Positions 53,434 through 61,496 of a DNA stretch of 64,000 bases are shown here, piece by piece. The first letter of the stretch is position 1, and every line of letters begins with the position of its first letter. Below the pieces are notes generated by a model. The model saw only the letters and a list, made by a program, of their open reading frames with translations. It was not told where the DNA came from and did no database searches. This DNA is from PGZG01 sp040235405 (GTDB lineage: Bacteria; Pseudomonadota; Gammaproteobacteria; Pseudomonadales; Alcanivoracaceae), in contig JBECKT010000029.1 of NCBI GenBank assembly GCA_040235405.1, forward strand, positions 14,028-78,027, read 5' to 3'. Made by a program: the position numbers and the translations under genes.

Positions 53434-54284
53434 CAGACAACCTGCAGGCTGGCCGGTACCGGCTGCAGGAAGTGCTGCACATAACGGGCCGGAAGATCAT
53501 CCAGCGACAGCAGGATGAAGAAATCGATACAGTTGAATTCCGGGTCCCAGCACGGCTCACCACACACCCGTGAGCCCATGCGCAGATAAGCCTTGAGCAA
53601 CGCCGGCATGCGATCACCGCCACCATCAGCAGTGCTGAGCTGCTGCAGCGGCATGCGCGGAGCGACCCGCAGCGGCGGCTCGCTCAGATGACGTTCGCGG
53701 ATGCGACTGACGATGGCACCAACATCATAGCCCTCGCCCAGAGCAACGCTGGCACAGCCGATCAGATGATCAACCCGGTCCTCAACCATAAACTGAGCCA
53801 GACGCGACCACAGCACGGTAATAACGGCTCCGCTGCGATGCTCGGGATGAATACAGGTGCGACCGATTTCCGCCACCCTGCCTGACAGCCGACTCAGCAT
53901 GGCCAGATCAAACTCGCCGGCGGAGTAATAGCCGCCAGCACGGCGCGCGGCTTCGGCAGTCAGCACCCGGGTATAACCCACCAGCTCACCAGTGCGGGTG
54001 TCGCGCACCACCAGATGCAGGCAGTATTTGTCGAAACGGTCACGGTCGAGACCAAAAGGTGCCCGGAAGCTGGCACCGTACTCTTCCGAAAATATCCGGT
54101 AACGCAGCCGCTGGGCACGGATGATATCGCGGCGCGAGCGGGTAAACTCGGCAACGAATCGGGCCGCATTCCCTGCGGTCGATGCGTCTTTTCCCTGAAG
54201 CCTGAACTTTTCCGCAGTGGCCACGAACGGACGGGCCAGAGCGTTGTTTATTGCTTTGATTTTTCCGGCTGCCTGAGCAAGCAT
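53433..54284 (-). CDS. olsB: Ornithine N-acyltransferase (OlsB-type GNAT)
   Basis: Acyltransferase of 283 residues with the autoinducer-synthase-like GNAT fold: AQRLRYRIFSEEYGA, VGYTRVLTAEAARR, RVAEIGRTCIHPEHRSGAVI and the CASV segment. OlsB proteins N-acylate ornithine with 3-hydroxyacyl-ACP. Several ATGs are in frame (54326, 54296, 54284); 54284 has GGAG 6 bases upstream and is my choice. It overlaps the olsA gene by one base. Divergent from a CDGSH gene. Ornithine lipids typically replace phospholipids under phosphate shortage. Confidence 0.86.
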   Translation of the reverse strand: MLAQAAGKIKAINNALARPFVATAEKFRLQGKDASTAGNAARFVAEFTRSRRDIIRAQRLRYRIFSEEYGASFRAPFGLDRDRFDKYCLHLVVRDTRTGELVGYTRVLTAEAARRAGGYYSAGEFDLAMLSRLSGRVAEIGRTCIHPEHRSGAVITVLWSRLAQFMVEDRVDHLIGCASVALGEGYDVGAIVSRIRERHLSEPPLRVAPRMPLQQLSTADGGGDRMPALLKAYLRMGSRVCGEPCWDPEFNCIDFFILLSLDDLPARYVQHFLQPVPASLQVV

Positions 54285-54387
54285 GTAGCTCTCCATGTCC
54301 CCATTGGCGGCAGTCTGTACAGACATGGTTGCGCTACAGTGAAGCTTGCATGACAGTTTCGGGACATCCCGGCCAAGGAGAACGGAA

Positions 54388-54645
54388 ATGGACAAACCGA
54401 AAATCGCCAGCCGCACCCCTTTCCCGTTACCGGTGGAAAAGGACAAGACCTATTACTGGTGCAGCTGCGGACTCAGTGCCAATCAGCCATTCTGCGACGG
54501 CAGCCATAAAGACACCGGCCATACACCCATTGCCTATACCGCGCCAAAGGACAAGATCGTGTTCTTCTGCGGCTGCAAGCAGTCCGCCATGCGGCCGGTC
54601 TGCGATGGCACACACAGCCGCCTCGAACCAGACAGCGATCACTGA
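54388..54645 (+). CDS. CDGSH iron-sulfur domain protein (two domains)
   Basis: Soluble protein of 85 residues with two CDGSH motifs, each binding one 2Fe-2S cluster: C25-x-C27...C36-DGS-H40 and C61-x-C63...C72-DGT-H76. This is the type 3, double-CDGSH architecture of MiNT/CISD3. Role probably electron transfer or redox sensing. AAGGAG lies 7 bases before the ATG. A cNMP-binding gene follows after nine bases. Confidence 0.92.
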   Translation: MDKPKIASRTPFPLPVEKDKTYYWCSCGLSANQPFCDGSHKDTGHTPIAYTAPKDKIVFFCGCKQSAMRPVCDGTHSRLEPDSDH

Positions 54646-54654
54646 GGAGCACCC

Positions 54655-55143
54655 GTGTTATCTCCGCAGCGGCACCTCTGGCTGAATCCGTTCCGGCGCA
54701 AGGATCCCGAATCAGCCACCCGCGAGGCCTGGCGCAATACTCCGCTGCTTATGGATATTCCGGCGCCGGTCTGTCACAAGCTGGTCGAGCGCACTCATCT
54801 GCGCCACTACCAGCCGGGCGAATACCTGTTCCGCGAAGGTGAAGCCGGGGTTTCCGCTGCAGTGATCATTTCCGGGAAAATCGCCATTGAAAGTGGCGAT
54901 CACCGCATTGCCGAACTCGGCCCCGGCGATTTCTTCGGCGAAGCTGCACTGCTGCAGGATGCGCCGCGCTCGGCCAGCGCTATCGCCGAGGAAGAAGCCA
55001 CTGTGTCATTCCTGGTGCGCTTCCAGCTGGAGGAGTTTGTTCGTCATCGCCCCGGCGCCGGCCTCGAGATCATGACCAATCTGGCCCGGTTACTGGTGGC
55101 ACGCCTGCATCGCGGTAACCGGAGTGAGGCCATCGACGAATGA
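54655..55143 (+). CDS. Cyclic-nucleotide-binding domain protein
   Basis: Protein of 162 residues starting with GTG. It is a stand-alone cNMP domain: RHYQPGEYLFREGEAGVSAAVI, GPGDFFGEAALLQDAPRSASAIA with the phosphate-binding FGE and PR-SA. There is no DNA-binding domain. It may bind cAMP or cGMP and regulate a partner, perhaps the downstream permease, whose ATG overlaps this stop as ATGA. Confidence 0.87.
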   Translation: MLSPQRHLWLNPFRRKDPESATREAWRNTPLLMDIPAPVCHKLVERTHLRHYQPGEYLFREGEAGVSAAVIISGKIAIESGDHRIAELGPGDFFGEAALLQDAPRSASAIAEEEATVSFLVRFQLEEFVRHRPGAGLEIMTNLARLLVARLHRGNRSEAIDE

Positions 55144-56165
55144 AGCTGTGGCCTGTGCGCATGTTGACCGGCGCAATCATCGCTTTGGCGATTGGCTACC
55201 TGTTGCAACCGATCTGGATCGCAGCCCTGCTCTGTGTCCTGTTCTACCTGCTGCTGGAACCACTGGTCAGCACTTTGCAGGCGGCCGGCGCACGCAAGGA
55301 TCTGGCCATCGCCATTGCCCTGCTGCCACCGCTTGTCGGTCTGGTATATGGCGCGATGCATTTGATCGACAGCGCCCGCGACTATCTGCCACAACTGGGA
55401 CAGGATCTGGAAAAGCTGCAGCTTGGCATCAGCAAGACGCTGGCTGAGATTGATAACCATCTGGCTATCGTGATGGATGTCCGGCTCAGTCTGGCCGAGC
55501 AGGTTGCTGCGCTGGAACTGGATTTACGTGGCGCCGCCCGGGCCGAGCGCCTGCTCGCCTCAACCTCCTGGCTTGCCAACCTGCTGCTGAACCTGGCTCT
55601 GGTACCGCCACTGGCCTGGTTTCTTCTGCGTGATTACCGCAGTTGGCGTGATCGCGCCCTGAGCCTGCTACCGAACAGCCAGTTCGAGCTCGGCTGGCTG
55701 ATGTATCACCGGGTCTGTGCCCGGCTGCAGGCGTACCTGCGCGGACTGGTGCTGCAGGCGCTGATTCTGTCCGCCATCACAGCCATCGGCTTCCAGATTA
55801 TCGGCCTGCCCTCTCCTGTATTACTGGGTGTGCTGACCGGTGTTGCCGGACTGGTGCCCTACCTCGGGCCATTGCTGGCAATGCTGGCGCCCGTCCTGAT
55901 GATGGTCGCCGGTCCAGGCCTGGACCCCGGCACACTAATGGAAATTGTGCTGGTGCTGGCGGTCGGCTTTGGCTTTGACAATGCGGTGGTGATCCCCTTT
56001 CTGCTCGCTGGCAGCGTCAACCTGCATCCGGCGGTGGCAATGCTGGCGGTGGTCATTGCCGGCCACGTCGGCGGTATTACCGGCATGGTGCTGGTGATAC
56101 CACTACTCGGCATGCTGCGCATAATCAGCGAAACCACCTGGCGCGGACTGCAAAGTTCCGGATAA
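55140..56165 (+). CDS. AI-2E/PerM-family transporter
   Basis: Membrane protein of 341 residues in the PerM (UPF0118, AI-2E transporter) family with about seven helices. It has the typical long amphipathic central loop with RAERLLAS and the C-terminal GLPSPVLLGVLTGVAGLVPYLGPLLA block. Function in the family ranges from autoinducer export to sodium:proton exchange; not decided here. The start overlaps the cNMP gene as ATGA, so CDGSH, cNMP and permease genes form a coupled operon. Confidence 0.9.
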   Translation: MKLWPVRMLTGAIIALAIGYLLQPIWIAALLCVLFYLLLEPLVSTLQAAGARKDLAIAIALLPPLVGLVYGAMHLIDSARDYLPQLGQDLEKLQLGISKTLAEIDNHLAIVMDVRLSLAEQVAALELDLRGAARAERLLASTSWLANLLLNLALVPPLAWFLLRDYRSWRDRALSLLPNSQFELGWLMYHRVCARLQAYLRGLVLQALILSAITAIGFQIIGLPSPVLLGVLTGVAGLVPYLGPLLAMLAPVLMMVAGPGLDPGTLMEIVLVLAVGFGFDNAVVIPFLLAGSVNLHPAVAMLAVVIAGHVGGITGMVLVIPLLGMLRIISETTWRGLQSSG

Positions 56166-56297
56166 CCGGAGCGATTTTCATCTTTGCCCGTCACCCGGAT
56201 TGCTCTGGTGACTGTCGCTACAGGCGGTGCAGTCAAGGGGTTATCCGTCAGGCCGAGCATAATCCGGGGCGTTTCATCTACCTTGAGGATTATCCCC

Positions 56298-57605
56298 ATG
56301 GCCAAAGGCGCCGTCGGCTACGCGCTCAGCTCCCTGAACAAACTGGCCAGCCTGGAAGTGCTGGACAAGATGGGGCTGCGCAGATTTATCGAACGGATGG
56401 CCTACGCCCTGACCAAAACCGGTTTCCGGGTTATCACCACCACCGCCCGTACCTTCAAGGCCTCGAACAAACTCGACAAGCCGGAACGGCTGACCGCACC
56501 GGGCCATACCACCGATTTGTTTGACCTGAATATCACCGAAGAGCAGCACATGATCCGCGCTTCGGTGCAAGCCTTTGCCCGCGACATGCTGCGCCCGGCC
56601 GGCGAGCAAGCAGACCGGGCAAGGCAGACCAGCGACGCGACGCTGGCGGCAGCTCTGGAGCTCGGCCTTAACTTCTTCGCCGTTCCGGAAGCGCTTGGCG
56701 GTGCCGCCGGTGAGCGCTCGACAGTAACCGGGATGCTGGTGGCCGAGGATCTCGCCCACGGCGACATGGGTCAGGCCGTGGCTATCCTTGCGCCGACCGG
56801 CGTGGCCAATGCCATCACCGCCTGGGGCACCGCCGATCAGCAGGCGCGCTATCTGCCCGCTTTTACTGCAGACAAGCCGCCGAAGGCGGCCATTGCCATC
56901 GCCGAGCCCAGTCTGCTGTTTGATCCGATGCAGCTCGCCACAAGCGCCCGCAGAGATGGCGATCAGTGGCTGCTGAACGGAACAAAATCATTGGTACCGC
57001 TGGCCGCAGAAGCCGAGCTGTTTCTGGTGGCCGCGCAAACCGATGACGGTCCGGCGGTATTTATCGTTGAAGGTGGCAGTCCGGGCCTGAGCTGCAGCGA
57101 TGACCCGAGCATGGGCATTCGCGCCGCCGCCTGCCGGCCGCTGATTCTCGACCACGTCCGCGTACCGGCAGCCAACAAACTGGGTAACGGCGACTTCGAT
57201 TACCGCGCCTTTGTGGATCTGGGCACACTGGCCTGGTGCGCGTTGGCGATCGGCACCTGTCAGGCAGTGATGGATTACGTGATCCCCTACTGCAACGAGC
57301 GCAAGGCGTTTGGTGAACCGATCAGCTACCGTCAGGCAGTCGCCTTCATCATTGCCGACATGGCCATCGAGATTGACGCCATGCGCATGCTGACCTATCG
57401 CGCCGTCTGCCGTGCCGAACAGGGCAAATCGTTCCAGCGCGAAACCTGTCTGGCTCGCACCCTGGTGAAAGACAAGGCAATGAAAATCGGCACCGACGGC
57501 GTCCAGTTACTCGGTGGGCACGGTTTTACCCACGAATATCCGGTGGAACGCTGGTATCGCGATCTGCGCGTTGTTGGTGTCGCCTTCGGCGGCCTGCACC
57601 TCTGA
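56298..57605 (+). CDS. Acyl-CoA dehydrogenase-like protein, active site missing
   Basis: Acyl-CoA dehydrogenase family protein of 435 residues. An N-terminal extension of about 75 residues with helical segments precedes the ACAD fold (FDLNITEEQHMIRASVQAFA). In the FAD/substrate motif, TEPGxGSD is replaced by AEPSLLFD (202-209), and the catalytic Glu position near the C-terminus (YEGT) reads AFGG (429-432). So it is probably not an active enzyme on its own. A normal ACAD follows 18 bases downstream, which suggests a heteromeric pair as in some actinobacterial FadE complexes. GAGGA precedes the ATG at 56298. Confidence 0.86.
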   Translation: MAKGAVGYALSSLNKLASLEVLDKMGLRRFIERMAYALTKTGFRVITTTARTFKASNKLDKPERLTAPGHTTDLFDLNITEEQHMIRASVQAFARDMLRPAGEQADRARQTSDATLAAALELGLNFFAVPEALGGAAGERSTVTGMLVAEDLAHGDMGQAVAILAPTGVANAITAWGTADQQARYLPAFTADKPPKAAIAIAEPSLLFDPMQLATSARRDGDQWLLNGTKSLVPLAAEAELFLVAAQTDDGPAVFIVEGGSPGLSCSDDPSMGIRAAACRPLILDHVRVPAANKLGNGDFDYRAFVDLGTLAWCALAIGTCQAVMDYVIPYCNERKAFGEPISYRQAVAFIIADMAIEIDAMRMLTYRAVCRAEQGKSFQRETCLARTLVKDKAMKIGTDGVQLLGGHGFTHEYPVERWYRDLRVVGVAFGGLHL

Positions 57606-57623
57606 TTACGGGAGACTGACAGC

Positions 57624-58829
57624 ATGAATATCGAAATCCCGAAAAAATTTCGCCCGATCATCAACAATGCCCATCAGGTTGCACTGAGCGTGTTCCGGCC
57701 GATCTCGCGCAAGTATGACCGTGCCGAACACGAATATCCGAAAGAGCTCGACATGCTCGCCTCGGTACTGGACGGCTTCAACGAAGGTGACCCGGAATCC
57801 AGTGCCGGTGCCAGCCAGACCGGCAAGGGCCGCATTACTGAGGACGGGTCGGTGAAAAACGGTGCCAACATGAGCACCTGCCTTGGCGCGCTGGAGCTGT
57901 GCTACGGCGATGTCGGCTTTTTGCTGGCGATGCCGCGCCAGGGCCTTGGTAACGCAGCGATTGCTGCAGTCGCCAACGATGAGCAACTGGAGCGCTTCAA
58001 GGGCAAATGGGCCGCCATGGCGATTACCGAACCGGGTTGCGGTTCCGATTCCGCCGCGATTCGCACCACGGCCATCAGGGACGGCGATCACTATGTTCTG
58101 AACGGTGAGAAAATTTATGTGACTTCCGGCCAGCGCGCTGACGCAGTGGTGGTCTGGGCGACACTGGATCCGTCTCTGGGTCGTGCGGCAATCAAGTCGT
58201 TTGTGGTCGAGTGGGGAACGCCGGGCATGGAACTGGCACGGCTTGAGCACAAGCTCGGCATCCGCGCCTCTGATACCGCAGCAATAAACTTTACCGATTG
58301 TCGCGTACCGGCGGAAAACCTGCTGGGCAACCCGGAAGTTGATGTTGCCAAGGGTTTCGCCGGGGTCATGGAAACCTTCGACAACACCAGGCCGCTGGTG
58401 GCCTGTTTCGCACTGGGTTGCGCCAAGGCATCGCTGGATCGTATCCGTGAACTGCTGAAACAGCACACCACGCTCGACTACAGCAAACCGGTCGACAACG
58501 TTAGCGCTATTGAGGCAGAAATCTACAAGATGGAAGCGGACTGGGAAGCCGCTTACTGGCTGGCCATGAAAGCAGCCTGGATGGCGGACAACAAAAAATC
58601 CAATTCACTCGAAGCGTCGATCTCGAAGGCCAAGGCTGGTCGGGTCGGTAACTACATCACCCTGCGCTGTGTAGAGTTGGCCGGCAGCATCGGTTATGGC
58701 GAGGATGAACTGCTGGAGAAGTGGGCCCGCGACTCGAAGATTCTCGATATTTTCGAGGGCACCCAGCAAATCCAGCAGCTGATTATCGCCAGGCGCCTGC
58801 TCGGCCTGTCATCCCGGGAACTGAAGTAA
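57624..58829 (+). CDS. Acyl-CoA dehydrogenase
   Basis: FAD enzyme of 401 residues that introduces a double bond into an acyl-CoA. It retains TEPGCGSD (135-142), LNGEKIYVTSG and the C-terminal catalytic Glu in FEGT (E378). Shares a transcript with the upstream inactive-looking paralogue; the 57624 ATG follows GGGAG. The chain length specificity is not clear; the family includes enzymes for long-chain acids. Confidence 0.93.
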   Translation: MNIEIPKKFRPIINNAHQVALSVFRPISRKYDRAEHEYPKELDMLASVLDGFNEGDPESSAGASQTGKGRITEDGSVKNGANMSTCLGALELCYGDVGFLLAMPRQGLGNAAIAAVANDEQLERFKGKWAAMAITEPGCGSDSAAIRTTAIRDGDHYVLNGEKIYVTSGQRADAVVVWATLDPSLGRAAIKSFVVEWGTPGMELARLEHKLGIRASDTAAINFTDCRVPAENLLGNPEVDVAKGFAGVMETFDNTRPLVACFALGCAKASLDRIRELLKQHTTLDYSKPVDNVSAIEAEIYKMEADWEAAYWLAMKAAWMADNKKSNSLEASISKAKAGRVGNYITLRCVELAGSIGYGEDELLEKWARDSKILDIFEGTQQIQQLIIARRLLGLSSRELK

Positions 58830-58922
58830 CAGCGCAACGGCGGGGCCAGCCGATGGCTGCGCTGCTGTTCTATGTCTGCCACGTTTATGCATAATCGGGT
58901 TGATCCCATGCCGGAGCCTGTC

Positions 58923-59402
58923 ATGACCCGTTCTGTTTTCAGCCCTGTGATTGCCGCGCTGCTGCTCAGTGCCTGTAGCGATCCGCAACCGCCCCAGCAA
59001 CCCGAACAACCGGTGACAGCACCCCCTGCATCACAGACCGGGCAGCCGGCAGAAATGGCAGAACCGGAAAAAATTCCGGACAGCAACGCTCAAAAAGGTC
59101 AGGCAATCATCTACCGCTGTGATGACGGCACTGAATTCGAGCTAACCATCATCGGTAGTGGTGCTCATATGGAGCTGGCCAACACCAGTTACGAAATGCG
59201 TCAGCAGCCAGCAGCAGCAGGTGTATACCATGCCGGCGACCTCTGGCAAGTACACTCAAAAGCGGAAACCGCCCTGCTGATCGGCCCTGACAGCACTCGC
59301 GAATGTGATCAGGTTGCAACTCGGGAAGTGGAGGTGGCGCCAGACAGCCCGGTTGAGCCAGCAGGTTTCAACGCCGAAGCGACCGAACCGGGGCCCGAAT
59401 AG
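58923..59402 (+). CDS. MliC-like lipoprotein
   Basis: Predicted lipoprotein of 159 residues with lipobox LLSAC. A Pro/Gln-rich linker (about 20-50) leads to a domain with IIYRCDDGTEFELTIIG and a second cysteine in RECDQ, resembling the MliC/PliC lysozyme inhibitor family. Such proteins block c-type lysozyme and protect peptidoglycan. GGAG 6 bases before the ATG at 58923 supports this start over 58872. The match is partial, so the function is tentative. Confidence 0.66.
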   Translation: MTRSVFSPVIAALLLSACSDPQPPQQPEQPVTAPPASQTGQPAEMAEPEKIPDSNAQKGQAIIYRCDDGTEFELTIIGSGAHMELANTSYEMRQQPAAAGVYHAGDLWQVHSKAETALLIGPDSTRECDQVATREVEVAPDSPVEPAGFNAEATEPGPE

Positions 59403-59518
59403 CAGGCATTCGGCTACATAAAGAGAGTAGTCATTCTTTTTTCTGTGATGTAACTGTGGCTTTTTTTCTGCACAATGGGCGCACTTAAGGAACTGGCAAG
59501 AAATGGAGAACAACAATA

Positions 59519-59845
59519 ATGCGCTCGCCAAGCCGCTTCACGCTGGCCATCTGGCTGTTCACCGTCACGCTCACGCTGTCATCGGCGCTCCATGCAGCCG
59601 ACGGCAAGGTCATCGTCGCTGGCGGTTGTGACTATATTCTGCTGGACTCTTCGGAGGGCCAGATTCTGATCAAGTTGATCAAGGGGGAATCGCCAAAACC
59701 GGGAGATACCCTCAGCGGCAAACTGGAACGAGGATTCAGCGACCTGACCAACAAGCGCACTGGCGAAATCATGCAGGTGTGGGTCGACCTGGTGGACCGC
59801 GGCGCCACCAAAGCACTGATGCGTTATGGCCAGTACTGTAGCTGA
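59519..59845 (+). CDS. Exported hypothetical protein
   Basis: Protein of 108 residues with a signal peptide ending LHAA-DG. The mature part begins GKVIVAGGCDYILLDSSEGQ and ends with LMRYGQYCS, including two cysteines that may pair. GGAG is about 10 bases before the ATG. No family is recognised. About 220 bases without a gene follow before the permease gene. Confidence 0.66.
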   Translation: MRSPSRFTLAIWLFTVTLTLSSALHAADGKVIVAGGCDYILLDSSEGQILIKLIKGESPKPGDTLSGKLERGFSDLTNKRTGEIMQVWVDLVDRGATKALMRYGQYCS

Positions 59846-60066
59846 TTACTGCTTTAACGCTTTTGCAAACTCAACATAAAACTGAAATCAGAAGCCAGCA
59901 ACTTTCTCTGCTGTACTCCCCCCGAGTTCAGTCCGGCAAAATCTGTAACAGCGCAATCTGCACAGAGGCTGGTACAACAACGATTCCCGGCTCTGAATGG
60001 AATATTCAGTATTGCTCATAGCCAGTCGCTCGCGGACAATCTGTGCCCGAACCGGGAGTGAGTGTC

Positions 60067-61005
60067 ATGCCTGATATCCTGATTGCTTTTTTTATGCTCG
60101 GCCTGCTGGCCGGATTGATCCGTTCGGACCTGGCCCTTTCCAGTGGCGCCCACGACCTGATAGGCATCATGCTGATGATGGCCATAGGCCTGAAAGGCGG
60201 CATGGCCATGAGCGGCCAACTGCATCCCGACATGCTGCTGACCATCATCACCGTGCTGGCACTGGGCTTTACCGTACCACTACTGTGCTATGCCGCATTA
60301 CGTTCTTTTGCCCGTATCGACGGTGCCAACAGCGCCAGTCTGGCGGCGCATTATGGTTCCGTCAGCGCCGGGACTTTTGCCATTGCCATGGCCTATGCCG
60401 AGCACAACAACCTGATGCTGGCACCAGACACCACCCTTCATCTGGTGCTGCTGGAGGTACCGGCAATCATCGTCGGCGTGCTGCTGTACAAGTATCAGGG
60501 CGGCGCCACTGGCAGCACCGCCAGCGTGGTGCGCGAAGCCGTCACCGGCCGTGGCGTGGTACTGATGATTGGCGGTCTGCTGCTTGGCCTGTTTTATGGC
60601 GAAGCCGGCGCCGGCAAGATCGCCCCGCTGTTCATTGCCCTGTTCCCGGGCTTTCTCGCCCTGTTCCTGCTTGAGGCCGGCATCTCCACGGCAAAATACC
60701 TGCGTGAGTGGCAGTCAGGGTACTGGCGACTGGTCGGCTTTGCCCTGCTGGCACCGCCACTGCTGGCACTGACCGGTCTGGGCGCTGCCCTGTTACTGGG
60801 TCTGCCGGCCGGCAGCGCGCTGGTGCTGGCCACACTGTTGGCCAGCGCCTCCTACATCGCCGCCCCGGCAGCGGTACGCCATGCCATGCCCCAGGCCAAT
60901 GTCGGCATGGCCCTGTTTGCCTCACTGGGCGTGACCTTCCCGTTTAACGTCTTGATCGGAATTCCGTTGTACAATGCCGCGTTTCAATGGCTGGCGAGAT
61001 TCTGA
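60067..61005 (+). CDS. SbtA-like sodium-dependent bicarbonate transport family permease
   Basis: Inner-membrane protein of 312 residues with about ten helices, matching the SbtA family (DUF897). Recognisable stretches: GLLAGLIRSDLALSSGAHD, LMMAIGLKGGMAMSG, AAHYGSVSAGTFAIAMAYAE and ASYIAAPAAVRHAMPQANV. Cyanobacterial SbtA takes up bicarbonate with sodium. The stop overlaps the purE start (TGATG), and purE overlaps purK, so the three are translationally coupled. GGGAG stands 8-9 bases before the ATG at 60067. Confidence 0.89.
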   Translation: MPDILIAFFMLGLLAGLIRSDLALSSGAHDLIGIMLMMAIGLKGGMAMSGQLHPDMLLTIITVLALGFTVPLLCYAALRSFARIDGANSASLAAHYGSVSAGTFAIAMAYAEHNNLMLAPDTTLHLVLLEVPAIIVGVLLYKYQGGATGSTASVVREAVTGRGVVLMIGGLLLGLFYGEAGAGKIAPLFIALFPGFLALFLLEAGISTAKYLREWQSGYWRLVGFALLAPPLLALTGLGAALLLGLPAGSALVLATLLASASYIAAPAAVRHAMPQANVGMALFASLGVTFPFNVLIGIPLYNAAFQWLARF

Positions 61006-61496
61006 TGAGCGCACCGGTGGCAGTTGTAATGGGCTCCCGCTCCGACTGGGACACCATGAAGGAAGCAGTAGAAGCCCTGAAAACCTTCGGGATTTCCTAC
61101 CATGCAGAGGTAGTAAGTGCCCACAGAACTCCTGAGCGGCTGTTCGAGTTCAGCCGCAGCGCCCATAGCGACGGCTATCAGGTCATCATTGCCGGCGCCG
61201 GCGGCGCCGCCCACCTGCCCGGTATGATCGCCTCGATGACACCGCTGCCGGTGCTCGGCGTGCCGGTGCAGAGCAAGGCATTGTCCGGCCTCGACAGCCT
61301 GCTCTCCATCGTCCAGATGCCCAAAGGTGTCGCCGTTGGCACACTGGCCATCGGCAGCGCCGGCGCCTTCAACGCCGGCCTGCTGGCAGTGCAGATTCTG
61401 GCTGCCACCGACCCGGTGCTGCAGCAATCTCTGATCAACTGGAAACAGGCCCGCAACGACGAGGTCCGTGCCAACTGCTCGCTGGAAGATCTCTGA
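61005..61496 (+). CDS. purE: N5-carboxyaminoimidazole ribonucleotide mutase
   Basis: Cytosolic purine enzyme of 163 residues that moves the carboxyl group from N5-CAIR to CAIR. Signature segments GSRSDWDTM, SAHRTPERLFEF with the catalytic histidine, and AGAGGAAHLPGMIA are those of class I PurE. It starts on the A of the upstream stop and its own stop overlaps purK (TGATG). Confidence 0.96.
   Translation: MSAPVAVVMGSRSDWDTMKEAVEALKTFGISYHAEVVSAHRTPERLFEFSRSAHSDGYQVIIAGAGGAAHLPGMIASMTPLPVLGVPVQSKALSGLDSLLSIVQMPKGVAVGTLAIGSAGAFNAGLLAVQILAATDPVLQQSLINWKQARNDEVRANCSLEDL

Noticed and set aside
56160..56246. GGATAACC (56160-56167) and GGTTATCC (56239-56246) as an inverted repeat upstream of the acyl-CoA dehydrogenase pair
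   Set aside because: Only eight bases long and 71 bases apart, partly in the end of the upstream coding region; could be chance.
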